A DNA stretch of 64,000 bases from JAPHTQ01 sp050302275 (GTDB taxonomy: Bacteria; Pseudomonadota; Gammaproteobacteria; Thiohalomonadales; Thiohalomonadaceae): NCBI GenBank assembly GCA_050302275.1, contig JBNLAT010000001.1, positions 1 through 64,000 on the forward strand, in the 5' to 3' direction. Below the pieces are notes generated by a model. That model searched no databases, was not told the origin of the DNA, and was given only the letters and a program-made list of their open reading frames with translations. Shown here piece by piece: positions 50,451 to 59,305 of this stretch (its first letter is position 1; each line of letters begins with the position of its first letter). The translations under genes and the position numbers were made by a program.

Positions 50451-51710
50451 TTATACGGGCCCGACCAGCCGCTCTGCCACCGTGTAAAAAGAGCCGAAGA
50501 TCACAATACGGTCCCCCGGTTTTGCCGCTGCCCGCGCCTGCTGTAGTGCGGCTTTCACGGTGCTGGCCAGAGTAGGGGCCGTGCCGGTCACCGACTCGAC
50601 GATAGCCGCCAGGGCAGTCCCATCGCCGCCGCGCGGCACATCCAGGCCCGCAACAAACCATTGGTCTACCACTGGCGCCATGAGACTCACCACCGCCTGC
50701 TGGTCCTTATCGGCCAGCATCGCCACCACCGCCAGGGTTTGCCCCTCTGCCGGTATCTGCCGCAGGTTTTCCGCCAGGGCCGCCGCCGACTGCGGGTTAT
50801 GTGCCACATCGGCAATCTCGACCACATCACCGGGTGTGAGTTCAAAACGTCCAGCCAAGTGTGCCTCTAACAGACCCTGACGTAACTGCTGCGGTGCAAT
50901 GGGCAGGCGCTCCTGCAGTAGCTGTAATGCCATCAACACTCCAGCCGCATTCTGTAACTGAAACTCGCCACGCAGGCTGGGCAGAGGTAAAGCTATCGGC
51001 GCATTCTCGGCAAACTGCCAGCTCCAGCCTTCTGCGGTTTTCTGCACGCGGTAATCGCGGTTCAGGCAGTAGAGAGAAGCGCTTAACTCTGCGGCATGTT
51101 CGATCAGAGATTGAGGAGGCAGGGGATCGCTACAGACCGCGGGCAGACCGCGGCGCATGATGCCCGCCTTCTCCAGCGCGATTGTCTCCCTGTCGTTACC
51201 GAGCCAATCGGCATGGTCCAGATCGATGGCGGTGATCAATGCCACATCGGCGTCGATCAGGTTCACCGCATCGAGCCTGCCGCCGAGCCCCACCTCCAAT
51301 ACCGCGACATCCAGATTGGCGCGACTGAAGAGATCGACGGCGGCCAGGGTGCCGAACTCGAAATAGGTGAGGGAGATATCGGCACGCGCCTGATCGATGC
51401 GCTCGAAACTTTCGCACAGCGCCTCGTCGCCCACCTCTACGCCATCGATACGGATACGTTCGTTGTAGCGCAGCAAGTGTGGCGAGGTGTAACAACCGAC
51501 ACGGTAGCCAGCGGCCAGCAGGATGCTCTCCAACATCGCCACACTGGAACCCTTGCCGTTGGTCCCGGCGACGGTGATGACCACCGGTGCAGGTTTACTC
51601 TGCCCCATACGTCGCCAAACCTCGCCGGGGCGCTCCAGCCCCAGATCAATAGCACTGGGGTGCAGCGACTCCTGCCAGCGGAGCCACTCGTCGAGGGTTT
51701 TGAATGTCAT
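50451..51710 (-). CDS. folC: Bifunctional dihydrofolate/folylpolyglutamate synthase
   Basis: 419 residues. It adds glutamate to dihydropteroate and extends the polyglutamate tail of folates. P-loop VAGTNGKGSSVAMLE at about 45, the second motif LEVGLGGRLDAVN around 140, ITAIDLDHADWLGND and the C-terminal domain with DVAHNPQSAAALAENL. It follows accD after a striking hairpin, and precedes dedD, the standard order. Confidence 0.96.
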   Translation of the reverse strand: MTFKTLDEWLRWQESLHPSAIDLGLERPGEVWRRMGQSKPAPVVITVAGTNGKGSSVAMLESILLAAGYRVGCYTSPHLLRYNERIRIDGVEVGDEALCESFERIDQARADISLTYFEFGTLAAVDLFSRANLDVAVLEVGLGGRLDAVNLIDADVALITAIDLDHADWLGNDRETIALEKAGIMRRGLPAVCSDPLPPQSLIEHAAELSASLYCLNRDYRVQKTAEGWSWQFAENAPIALPLPSLRGEFQLQNAAGVLMALQLLQERLPIAPQQLRQGLLEAHLAGRFELTPGDVVEIADVAHNPQSAAALAENLRQIPAEGQTLAVVAMLADKDQQAVVSLMAPVVDQWFVAGLDVPRGGDGTALAAIVESVTGTAPTLASTVKAALQQARAAAKPGDRIVIFGSFYTVAERLVGPV

Positions 51711-51733
51711 GGAGTGGAAAGCAATGGATCAGA

Positions 51734-51764
51734 GGGTGGGTTCGAATCCCACCCTCTGACCACA
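51734..51764. repeat. tRNA-minihelix-like hairpin between accD and folC
   Basis: Perfect 12-bp stem TCAGAGGGTGGG / CCCACCCTCTGA closed by a seven-base loop TTCGAAT, and on the plus strand followed by CCA. This is the size and loop of a tRNA T-arm stacked on its acceptor stem, but there is no 5' tRNA half, no D-arm and no anticodon arm. It lies antisense to the operon and might act as a processing or attenuation hairpin. Confidence 0.8.
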
Positions 51765-51767
51765 GAC

Positions 51768-52628
51768 TTACGCCGCGGGCTGCCGCGTAAGGATGGTGAG
51801 GATACTGGAGATGCGGCTACGCATGTCGCGACGGTCGACGATCATGTCGATGGCACCCTTTTCCAGCAGGAATTCGCTACGTTGGAAGCCTTCAGGCAGG
51901 GTCTCGCGTACGGTCTGCTCGATAACCCGGGGACCGGCAAAACCGATCAGGGCACCCGGTTCGCCGATGTTGATATCACCGAGCATCGCCAGGGAGGCGG
52001 AGACACCACCCATGGTCGGGTCGGTCATCACCGAAATAAACGGCAGGCCACGCTCGCGCATCTTCGCCAGCACCGCGGAGGTCTTGGCCATCTGCATCAG
52101 CGAGAACAGCGCCTCCTGCATCCGCGCACCGCCACTGGCAGAGAAGCAGACCAGCGGGATATCGTGTTCCAGTGAAGCGTTGGCCGCCTGAACGAAGCGT
52201 TCACCAACCACAGAGCCCATGGAGCCGCCCATGAAGCGGAATTCAAAGGCGGCCGCCACCAGCGGTACGCCGTTGACCTGGCCCATCATAGCGATCAACG
52301 CATCGGTCTCGTCGGTCGACTTCTGCGCGGCACTCAGGCGATCTTTGTATTTCTTGCTGTCGCGGAATTTGAGCGCATCCATCGGCAACACATGGCTGCC
52401 TATCTCTATCCGCGGTTCGGGATCGAGGAAAGCCTCAAGGCGACGGCGTGCACCGATGCGCATGTGCTGACCGCACTTGGGGCAGACGTCGAGATTGCGC
52501 TCCAGCTCGGCGCGATAAAGCACACCGTTACAGCCAGGGCATTTGGCCCACAGCCCTTCGGGAACGGTCTTTTTGTTGCCGCCTTCAGTACGGATCTGCG
52601 ACGGCAGGAATTTCTGTAACCAGCTCAT
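51768..52628 (-). CDS. accD: Acetyl-CoA carboxylase carboxyltransferase subunit beta
   Basis: 286 residues. With AccA it carboxylates acetyl-CoA to malonyl-CoA for fatty acid synthesis. N-terminal zinc ribbon: Cys pairs in AKCPGCNG and DVCPKCGQHM (about 28-53). The crotonase-fold carboxyltransferase core has FSASGGARMQEALFSLMQMAK and DPTMGGVSASLAMLGD. It is between trpA and folC, the common gammaproteobacterial neighbourhood. Confidence 0.97.
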   Translation of the reverse strand: MSWLQKFLPSQIRTEGGNKKTVPEGLWAKCPGCNGVLYRAELERNLDVCPKCGQHMRIGARRRLEAFLDPEPRIEIGSHVLPMDALKFRDSKKYKDRLSAAQKSTDETDALIAMMGQVNGVPLVAAAFEFRFMGGSMGSVVGERFVQAANASLEHDIPLVCFSASGGARMQEALFSLMQMAKTSAVLAKMRERGLPFISVMTDPTMGGVSASLAMLGDINIGEPGALIGFAGPRVIEQTVRETLPEGFQRSEFLLEKGAIDMIVDRRDMRSRISSILTILTRQPAA

Positions 52629-52665
52629 CTTCTTTCCCCCTTTCGGGTATCTCTTTTCTTTTTGC

Positions 52666-53472
52666 TTAGACCTTGTCCATCGCCTGACGTAGTTCGGCGA
52701 TGAAGGCTCCGGCCTGTTGCGGAATTTTATCCAGTTCGTTTTGTAATGCTTCGATGCGGCTCACCAGGGCACTGCCCACAACCACCGCATCAGCGACTGC
52801 TGCGACCCGTGCCGCAGAGGCACCATCCTTGATACCAAAACCGACGCCTACCGGCAGGTCGGTCTTGCTGCGAATCAGTTCTACCCGTTTTGCCACCTCG
52901 TCGGTATCGAGGTTACCGGCGCCGGTTATGCCTTTTACCGAAACGTAGTAGACAAATCCACTGGCCAGCTCACAGATACGGGAAATCCTCGCCTCACCGG
53001 TGGTCGGTGCCAACAGGAAGATAGGATCAAGACCATGCTCACGCATAATCGCGGTGAAACCCTCACCCTCTTCCGGCGGCAAGTCGACCGTTAGTACCCC
53101 ATCCACGCCCGCGTCGGCGGCGGCTTTGGCGAAGGTCTCGTAGCCCATCACCTCCACCGGGTTGAGATAGCCCATCAGCACCACCGGGGTGTCGCTGTTG
53201 GTTTTGCGAAATTCGCTAACCATCTCCAGCACTTTGCGCAGGCCGACGTGGTGAACCAGCGCCCGTTCGCCCGCATGCTGAATCACCGGGCCATCGGCCA
53301 TCGGATCGGAGAACGGTACGCCCAGTTCGAGGATATCGGCGCCCGCTTCGACCAACGCATGCATGGTCGGCACGGTTACCGAAGGATGCGGGTCACCCGC
53401 GGTGATAAACGGGATCAGCGCCTTGCGTCCCTGGCTGCGCAGGGATTCGAGGTGTTTCGCAATACGACTCAT
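52666..53472 (-). CDS. trpA: Tryptophan synthase alpha subunit
   Basis: 268 residues, TIM barrel that releases indole from indole-3-glycerol phosphate and channels it to TrpB. Catalytic Glu in LELGVPFSDPMADGPVIQ (about residue 50) and Asp in DGVLTVDLPPEE (about 130), phosphate loop GVGFGIKDGASA. Its ATG overlaps the trpB stop by four bases (ATGA). Confidence 0.97.
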   Translation of the reverse strand: MSRIAKHLESLRSQGRKALIPFITAGDPHPSVTVPTMHALVEAGADILELGVPFSDPMADGPVIQHAGERALVHHVGLRKVLEMVSEFRKTNSDTPVVLMGYLNPVEVMGYETFAKAAADAGVDGVLTVDLPPEEGEGFTAIMREHGLDPIFLLAPTTGEARISRICELASGFVYYVSVKGITGAGNLDTDEVAKRVELIRSKTDLPVGVGFGIKDGASAARVAAVADAVVVGSALVSRIEALQNELDKIPQQAGAFIAELRQAMDKV

Positions 53473-54692
53473 ACCTCATAACCCTCCAGGTTCGCCACGG
53501 TGTGGATGTCCTTGTCACCGCGACCGGAGAGGTTCACCACGATGGTTTGATCCTTGTTCATGGTCGGTGCCAGCTTTGCCGCGTAGGCCAGGGCGTGACT
53601 CGATTCCAGTGCCGGAATAATGCCCTCCAGGCGACTGAGATCGTGGAATGCCTTCAGTGCCTCGTCATCGGTGGCGAGGCCGTAGGTGGCACGGCCGGTA
53701 TCCTTCAGCCAGGCGTGCTCAGGGCCAACACCGGGATAATCGAGACCGGCAGAGATGGAGTGAGTGCCCATGATCTGGCCGTCTTCATCTTCCATCAGAT
53801 AGGTACGGTTGCCGTGCAGCACGCCCGGCTTACCGGCACAGAGCGGTGCCGCATGTTCGCCGGATGCAATGCCGTGACCACCGCCCTCGACACCGTAGAT
53901 GGCGACGCCCTCGTCGGCGAGGAAGGGATGGAACAGACCGATGGCATTAGAACCGCCACCAACACAGGCGACCAGCGCATCGGGCAGCTTGCCGGTCTCG
54001 GCCAGCATCTGCTCCCGTGCCTCACGACCGATCACGGTCTGGAAGTCGCGCACCATCGCCGGATAGGGATGGGGCCCGGCAACGGTACCGATGATGTAGA
54101 AGGTGTTATCGACGTTGGTTACCCAGTCACGCATCGCTTCGTTGAGAGCGTCCTTCAGGGTCTTGGTACCAGAGGTCACCGCACGCACCTCGGCGCCCAG
54201 CACCTTCATGCGGTAGACGTTGATCTTCTGCCGCTCGATATCCTCTGCGCCCATGTAGACCACGCACTCCATACCGTAACGGGCGGTGACCGTGGCACTG
54301 GCAACGCCGTGCTGACCCGCACCGGTCTCGGCGATGATGCGTTTCTTGCCCATGCGTTTGGCCAGTAATGCCTGGCCGACGGTGTTGTTAATCTTGTGCG
54401 CACCGGTGTGATTGAGGTCTTCGCGCTTAAGCCAGATCTGCGCGCCGCCGAGCTGTTCGCTCCAGCGTTTGGCATGGTAGACCGGTGAAGGACGACCGAC
54501 GAAATGTTTCAATTCGTGGTCGAGTTCTGCGAGGAAATCGGCATCGTTTTTGTAATGGTCGTAGGCCTCGCGCAACTCGTCGAGCGCCTCCATCAGGGTC
54601 TCGGAGGCAAAGATGCCACCATAGGGACCGAAGTGACCGTGCTCATCGGGCAGGGCCAGCAGATCCTGGAAGTTGTAGTTCTCAATCGCCAT
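53469..54692 (-). CDS. trpB: Tryptophan synthase beta subunit
   Basis: 407 residues. PLP enzyme joining indole and serine to make tryptophan. PLP-lysine in HTGAHKINNTVGQALL (about residue 93), ETGAGQHG of the active site, and the phosphate-binding CVGGGSNAIGLF (about 240). It overlaps trpF by 11 bp upstream and trpA by 4 bp downstream, keeping the alpha and beta subunits coupled. Confidence 0.98.
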   Translation of the reverse strand: MAIENYNFQDLLALPDEHGHFGPYGGIFASETLMEALDELREAYDHYKNDADFLAELDHELKHFVGRPSPVYHAKRWSEQLGGAQIWLKREDLNHTGAHKINNTVGQALLAKRMGKKRIIAETGAGQHGVASATVTARYGMECVVYMGAEDIERQKINVYRMKVLGAEVRAVTSGTKTLKDALNEAMRDWVTNVDNTFYIIGTVAGPHPYPAMVRDFQTVIGREAREQMLAETGKLPDALVACVGGGSNAIGLFHPFLADEGVAIYGVEGGGHGIASGEHAAPLCAGKPGVLHGNRTYLMEDEDGQIMGTHSISAGLDYPGVGPEHAWLKDTGRATYGLATDDEALKAFHDLSRLEGIIPALESSHALAYAAKLAPTMNKDQTIVVNLSGRGDKDIHTVANLEGYEV

Positions 54693-55326
54693 CGGCGCTG
54701 TTTACTCCACGTATAAATGCTTCAATCTTTGCGGCATCCTTGATGCCCTTTGCGGCTTCGACACCACTGCTTACATCCACCGCCCAGGGCTGAACGTTGC
54801 GTATGGCATCGGCCACGTTACCCGGTTCCAGACCGCCTGCAAGTATCACCGGCACAGTCAGATCCTGCGGAATACGTTCCCAGTCGAAGGTTTCCCCGGT
54901 ACCGCCCGCGATGCCCGGGTGATACGCATCCATCAGCAGGCCACGGGCATCGTGGTACTCCGCCGCCATAGCGTGCAGATCGATACCCTCGGCCATGCGG
55001 ATCGCCTTAATGTAGGGCCGGGAAAAAGCGCGACAATAATCGGCACTTTCATCGCCATGGAACTGCAACAGATCCAGCGGCACCTGCTGCAATACCTGAT
55101 TCACGGTTTCCGCTGCGGCATCGACAAACAGGCCGACCGTCGTCACGAAGGGAGGCAACGCCGCGCAGATCGCTGCGGCCTGTTCCACTTCAACATTGCG
55201 CGGGCTAGGTCCATAGAAAACCAGACCGATGGCATCGGCCCCGGCAGACGCCGCAGCCAGCCCATCTTCGACACGGGTAATGCCGCAGATTTTGCTTCGG
55301 GTGCGTCGCTGTTTGTTCATTGTCAT
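54682..55326 (-). CDS. trpF: Phosphoribosylanthranilate isomerase
   Basis: 214 residues from the ATG at 55326; the frame extends further upstream into truA but the family start is near MNKQRRTRSKICGI. TIM barrel with Cys in SKICGITRVEDG and the catalytic Asp in FDWERIPQ or VDVSSGVE, plus phosphate loop ILAGGLEPGNV. Isomerises PRA to CdRP in tryptophan synthesis. Unlike the fused trpC-trpF of enterics it is separate and lies between truA and trpB. Confidence 0.95.
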   Translation of the reverse strand: MTMNKQRRTRSKICGITRVEDGLAAASAGADAIGLVFYGPSPRNVEVEQAAAICAALPPFVTTVGLFVDAAAETVNQVLQQVPLDLLQFHGDESADYCRAFSRPYIKAIRMAEGIDLHAMAAEYHDARGLLMDAYHPGIAGGTGETFDWERIPQDLTVPVILAGGLEPGNVADAIRNVQPWAVDVSSGVEAAKGIKDAAKIEAFIRGVNSADGD

Positions 55327-55339
55327 GGAACCGCGCAGA

Positions 55340-56122
55340 TTACCAGACCGGCGATAACGGGGGAAGTTGCGGGATGCCAAAGCCCTCCGGGTAGCCGACC
55401 GAGGTCAGATACAAACCGGAAGGATGGGCGGTCACACCACCGAGTGTTCGGTCACGCGCCTCCAGCACTTCGCGGCTCCATTCCACCGGCTTTTCCCCTT
55501 CGCCGATCGCCATCAACACACCGGAAATATTACGCACCATGTGGTGCAGAAAACCGTTGGCTTCGACATCGATAAAGATAAACGGCCCACGCCCACTCAC
55601 TTCCAGACGGTGCAGGGTACGCACGGGGCTCTTGGCCTGACAGGCAACCGCACGATAGGAAGAGAAATCGTGCTCACCGAGCAACAGATTGCCCGCCTGC
55701 TGCATACGTTCGATATCCAGCTCGCGGTGATGCCAGGTGACACGCCCGGCAAGAAAAGTAGGACGCACCTCGCGGGTAAAGATCACGTAGCGGTAGCTGC
55801 GACGCACGGCGGAGAAGCGGGCATGGAATTCATCGCTGACCGGTTTGGCCCAGAGCAGCACCACATCCTTGGGCAGGTTGGCGTTAGCACCGAAGACCCA
55901 GGCACGTTCGTCGCGCTCTGCATCGGTTTCGAAGTGAATCACCTGTCCGGTGGCATGCACGCCGGTATCGGTACGACCTGCACAAACCACCCGGACCTCA
56001 TGATTCGCCACCTTGCTCAGAGCCGATTCGACCGCGCCCTGCACGGTACGCACGCCATCCTCCTGTAGCTGCCAGCCACAGAATCGACTGCCGTCGTATT
56101 CGACCCCTACTGCGATACGCAT
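55340..56122 (-). CDS. truA: tRNA pseudouridine synthase A
   Basis: 260 residues from the ATG at 56122 (MRIAVGVEYDGSRFCGWQ); the longer frame begins in the terminator upstream. Modifies U38-40 in the tRNA anticodon stem. Catalytic Asp in CAGRTDTGVHATGQVIHF (about residue 50), YRYVIFTR, and the C-terminal FLHHMVRNISGVLM. It sits between fimV and trpF, as in Pseudomonas. Confidence 0.96.
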   Translation of the reverse strand: MRIAVGVEYDGSRFCGWQLQEDGVRTVQGAVESALSKVANHEVRVVCAGRTDTGVHATGQVIHFETDAERDERAWVFGANANLPKDVVLLWAKPVSDEFHARFSAVRRSYRYVIFTREVRPTFLAGRVTWHHRELDIERMQQAGNLLLGEHDFSSYRAVACQAKSPVRTLHRLEVSGRGPFIFIDVEANGFLHHMVRNISGVLMAIGEGEKPVEWSREVLEARDRTLGGVTAHPSGLYLTSVGYPEGFGIPQLPPLSPVW

Positions 56123-56149
56123 TGAACTTTGTCCATCTGAGAAACAAAC

Positions 56150-56178
56150 GCCCCGCACCAGTTTGTCCGATGCGGGGC
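56150..56178 (-). terminator. Hairpin between fimV and truA
   Basis: GCCCCGCA (56150-56157) and TGCGGGGC (56171-56178), 13-base loop, and on the minus strand a GTTTGTTTC tail. Probably ends or attenuates fimV transcripts upstream of truA. Confidence 0.7.
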
Positions 56179-56192
56179 GGGTATAGTCATTC

Positions 56193-56316
56193 TAGAATTC
56201 GCTCATGCGAGTGCGAGAGAAGATAAAATCGGGCGAAAAAGCGCAGTTTACAGACAGGTAAATGAGCATTTTGAGCACGATTTTAACGCCCTATCGTGCC
56301 GCATGAGTAGAATTCC
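56193..56316. repeat. Palindromic intergenic element 3 (about 124 bp)
   Basis: Ends GAATTC...CTCATGC on the left and GCATGAG...GAATTC on the right, with imperfect inner arms containing TAAAATCG/CGATTTTA. Centre TTTAC-AGACAG-GTAAA followed by TGAGCA, matching the centre of the element at 31571. It fills the fimV 3' end to the terminator at 56150. Confidence 0.75.
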
Positions 56317-56318
56317 AA

Positions 56319-59009
56319 TTAGATGCGACTTAGCAATGCCTCAGCCTGCTGCTTCTGCTGTGCATTCCCCTGCACCACTACTTCATCAAGCATGCTGCGG
56401 GCACCTTCACCGTCGCCCATCTCGATGTAGGCCTGTGCCAGATCCAGCTTGGTGGAAATCTCATCACCATCACCGAACACATCGCCATCGTCGGCGGCGG
56501 TCTCATCACTGCCAGCATCATCTGCCGCAAGTTCACCGAAATCGTCGTCAGAACTGGCCGTATCGAGATCCGCCAGATCGAGGGAAACTTCCTCTGTCTC
56601 AGGCTCTTCGCTACTGCTATCGCCGAGGTCGCCGAAGTCGAGATCGCCAAGATCCAGCTCGTCCAGCCCGCCCGTTCCCGCGTCACTTAGGTCGGCGCTA
56701 TCCAGCTCCAGTTCGGCACTTTCCGCTACTTCATCGGCAGCAGACGGTGCAGATTCTTCACCTGCATCAAGATCGCCAAGATCAAAATCAAGGTCACCCA
56801 TGTCGCTGCTTGCAGCAGGTGCCGGCTCTGCGGTGGCGCTGTCATCTCCGAAATCGAGATCGAAGTCGAGATCGGACGAAGCGTCTTCTGTGACCGGAGC
56901 AGCCTCTGGTGCCGCAGGAGATGCGTCCAGATCGCCGAGATCTAACCCCAGATCCAGATCGTCACTGGAATCGGCCTCACTCTCCATTTCCGCAGAGAGC
57001 TCATCCAGGTCGAGACCGATGTCGAGTACATCTTCAGTAATCGGTTCCGGTGCAGCCTGTGCAACCGGAGCTGCGGCAGCTTCAGCGGAAGCAAACAACG
57101 GATTTTCCGGTGAAATCTGTTTGCCCATTGCCGCCACGCTGCTCCATACCTCGTCGTTCTCCTGCAAGGATGTAGCAGAGGCATCGGCCAGTTCATCAAA
57201 CTTGTCCTTATCGCGGGTATTGAAGTAGACCTCAAACAGCTTGCCGGTAACGTCGGGGCGATCCGGATTGGCATCCAGCGCCTTCTTCAATACCTCTTCG
57301 GCCTGTTGGTAACGACCGTAGGCCATAAACACGTCTGCTTCGGTGATCGGGTCGACTTCACCTTCGTCGGTACTAATCGCTCCGCCGCCCATACCGCTGA
57401 TCGCCAGATCACTCAGGAATGAAGTCTCACTGCGGTTTTCATCATCACCGGTGTTAAGCATGGAAGATGTGCCACCAGAAAGAATACTCTCCTGGAATCC
57501 ACCCTTGTTGCGACGCCGACTGATCACCAGACCCAGCAACAGCAGCAGCACGATGACACCGCCACCTGCAATCAGCATCATCTGATCACCAAGCAGCATA
57601 TCGATAAAGCTCGGCTCCGGCTGCGGCTGCGGCATTACCCGCGGTTTCGGTTTCGGCTTGGGCTTTTGTGCCGGCTCAGCAGGCTTGGCCGATGCCGGTT
57701 TGGCTGCGTCCTTAGCCGCTTGTTTGATTGTTGTAGTCTTGGCGTCGGCAGCAGGTTTCTCTTCTGGCTTGGCTGCAGGCTCGACCTTGGTCTCGGCTTT
57801 GGCAACCTGCTCCGAAGGCAGGGTCACCGCATTGCCCTGTTCACGCAGTTGCTTCTGCAGGGTGGCCATGTCGCTGTCTTTCAACGCCAACAGGCGCTGC
57901 ATATCCTGTAGTTGCGCTTCAAGGTCATCGACCCGGCCCTGCAGTTCTTCATTCTCTTTACGCTGTGCGGCGGAACTCTCCAGCGCCAGCATCAGTTGCT
58001 CCTGGGCATCACCAGAGGCTCCACCACCGGCACCAGCACCTGTGCCCTTGTTCTTGTCGTTGGGTGCAACCAGCTTCAGTTTGGGTTCGGATTTACCCGT
58101 GGCGGTACTGCGGCCAGTACCTTCCTCGGCCGTTGCGGTCTGGCGCTCACCGGCCTTGGCGGCAACTGCTTCACGGTAGTCCTGCCACTCACGGGTTTGC
58201 TGCGCAACGGCACGCGCCGCCTCAGCCTTACTCATGGCACTGTAAAGCGCCGGATCATCGACGCGCAGGACAAAGCCTTTTTTCAGCCGATTGATGTTGT
58301 TATCGATAAATGCATGCGGATTGGCCTTGAGCAGAGCCATCATCATCTGCGGTGCAGAAATATCACGGTTGGGGCGAACCTTGAGGGCAATCTGCCACAG
58401 GGTGTCGCCAGCTCGAACAGGCCCATAACTCACGCCACTTGGGGCGGCGGTCTGCTGAGACGGGTAGTAGGTAACGCTCTCCTGCTGTGGCATCGGCGCA
58501 GAGACTGCGGCCTGGGGCTGGCTCATCGGTGCCTGCTGCGTTGGTGCAGGCTTGGCCATTTGCTGACTGCCACCGCTGGTGGCCGCATTCACAGGAGAAG
58601 CCATTTCCGCGTGACGGGTCGGCGGGTCAAGCAGCAGGGTGTATTCACGCAGCACGCGGCCTGCAGGCCATTTGGCTTCTACCAGAAAATCGAGGAAGGG
58701 TTCGCGAATTGCGTCTTTGGAAGTAGCGTGTACGTAGTAGGTGCCGTTGTCGCGCTGTTTGACCTCGAACTGGACAAACATCAGCACCGCGGGGCGACTC
58801 AGACCAAGCTTGGCGAAGGTTTCAGCAGAGGCCAGGGAAATATCCAGCTCTTCCACATCACCCGGCTCGACCGAGAGCAGCTCGATATCGGCATTCAGAT
58901 TCTCATTCAGGGCCGAATGCAGCTTCACATCCCCAAGACCCAATGCCAGTGCGGCGGCGGGCGCCATCATTACAATTGATAGCAGGGGTTTAATCAGCTT
59001 CCGCACCAT
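56319..59009 (-). CDS. fimV: FimV: LysM-containing polar hub/type IV pilus assembly protein
   Basis: 896 residues, taking the ATG at 59009 (MVRKLIKPLLSIVM) with GAGGGA upstream over earlier ATGs. Signal peptide, FimV N-terminal domain (LGDVKLHSALNENLNADIEL), a LysM peptidoglycan-binding motif (YGPVRAGDTLWQIALKVRP, about 200-255), a Gln/Glu coiled coil (about 330-390), Pro/Ala/Lys linker, one transmembrane helix (about 475-495), then a very acidic cytoplasmic region of repeated LDLGDLD/DFDLDFGD units and a C-terminal TPR-like FimV-C motif (AYIEMGDGEGARSMLDEVVVQGN). In Pseudomonas FimV localises pilus and chemotaxis machinery to the pole. Confidence 0.93.
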   Translation of the reverse strand: MVRKLIKPLLSIVMMAPAAALALGLGDVKLHSALNENLNADIELLSVEPGDVEELDISLASAETFAKLGLSRPAVLMFVQFEVKQRDNGTYYVHATSKDAIREPFLDFLVEAKWPAGRVLREYTLLLDPPTRHAEMASPVNAATSGGSQQMAKPAPTQQAPMSQPQAAVSAPMPQQESVTYYPSQQTAAPSGVSYGPVRAGDTLWQIALKVRPNRDISAPQMMMALLKANPHAFIDNNINRLKKGFVLRVDDPALYSAMSKAEAARAVAQQTREWQDYREAVAAKAGERQTATAEEGTGRSTATGKSEPKLKLVAPNDKNKGTGAGAGGGASGDAQEQLMLALESSAAQRKENEELQGRVDDLEAQLQDMQRLLALKDSDMATLQKQLREQGNAVTLPSEQVAKAETKVEPAAKPEEKPAADAKTTTIKQAAKDAAKPASAKPAEPAQKPKPKPKPRVMPQPQPEPSFIDMLLGDQMMLIAGGGVIVLLLLLGLVISRRRNKGGFQESILSGGTSSMLNTGDDENRSETSFLSDLAISGMGGGAISTDEGEVDPITEADVFMAYGRYQQAEEVLKKALDANPDRPDVTGKLFEVYFNTRDKDKFDELADASATSLQENDEVWSSVAAMGKQISPENPLFASAEAAAAPVAQAAPEPITEDVLDIGLDLDELSAEMESEADSSDDLDLGLDLGDLDASPAAPEAAPVTEDASSDLDFDLDFGDDSATAEPAPAASSDMGDLDFDLGDLDAGEESAPSAADEVAESAELELDSADLSDAGTGGLDELDLGDLDFGDLGDSSSEEPETEEVSLDLADLDTASSDDDFGELAADDAGSDETAADDGDVFGDGDEISTKLDLAQAYIEMGDGEGARSMLDEVVVQGNAQQKQQAEALLSRI

Positions 59010-59259
59010 CCTTAATCCCTCGATCATCGAATTATTCTGTTTCCGGGGCATGCTTTCGCACATTACACACGTAGTTGAGGGCTAAAGTTACCAATGAACT
59101 TTAGTTTTTGCAACTAACTACAGCAGTCATATAGCATTTTTCACCCTAGACGGCAAACCAAAGCACCCTGTTCAGGATTGTAATAGCCCGTCTGGCGGCC
59201 ATGATAATGCGAACATTCTCACGAAAAAATTAGCAAAAAGTTGGCTGCACAAACAAAAA

Positions 59260-59290
59260 CCGCTGCGGAGAGCAGGTGCCTCCGCAGCGG
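59260..59290 (-). terminator. Intrinsic terminator of asd
   Basis: 11-bp stem CCGCTGCGGAG (59260-59270) and CTCCGCAGCGG (59280-59290), flanked by A-run before and TTTTTT after, so it acts both ways. It lies 15 bp past the asd stop and upstream of the fimV promoter region. Confidence 0.92.
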
Positions 59291-59305
59291 TTTTTTACAC
59301 AGATT

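Noticed and set aside
51734..51764. Complete tRNA gene
   Set aside because: Only the T-arm/acceptor-like hairpin exists; no D-arm, anticodon arm or separate 5' acceptor strand is found upstream.
57912..58979. 355-codon plus-strand frame
   Set aside because: Antisense to fimV; produced by its biased low-complexity composition.
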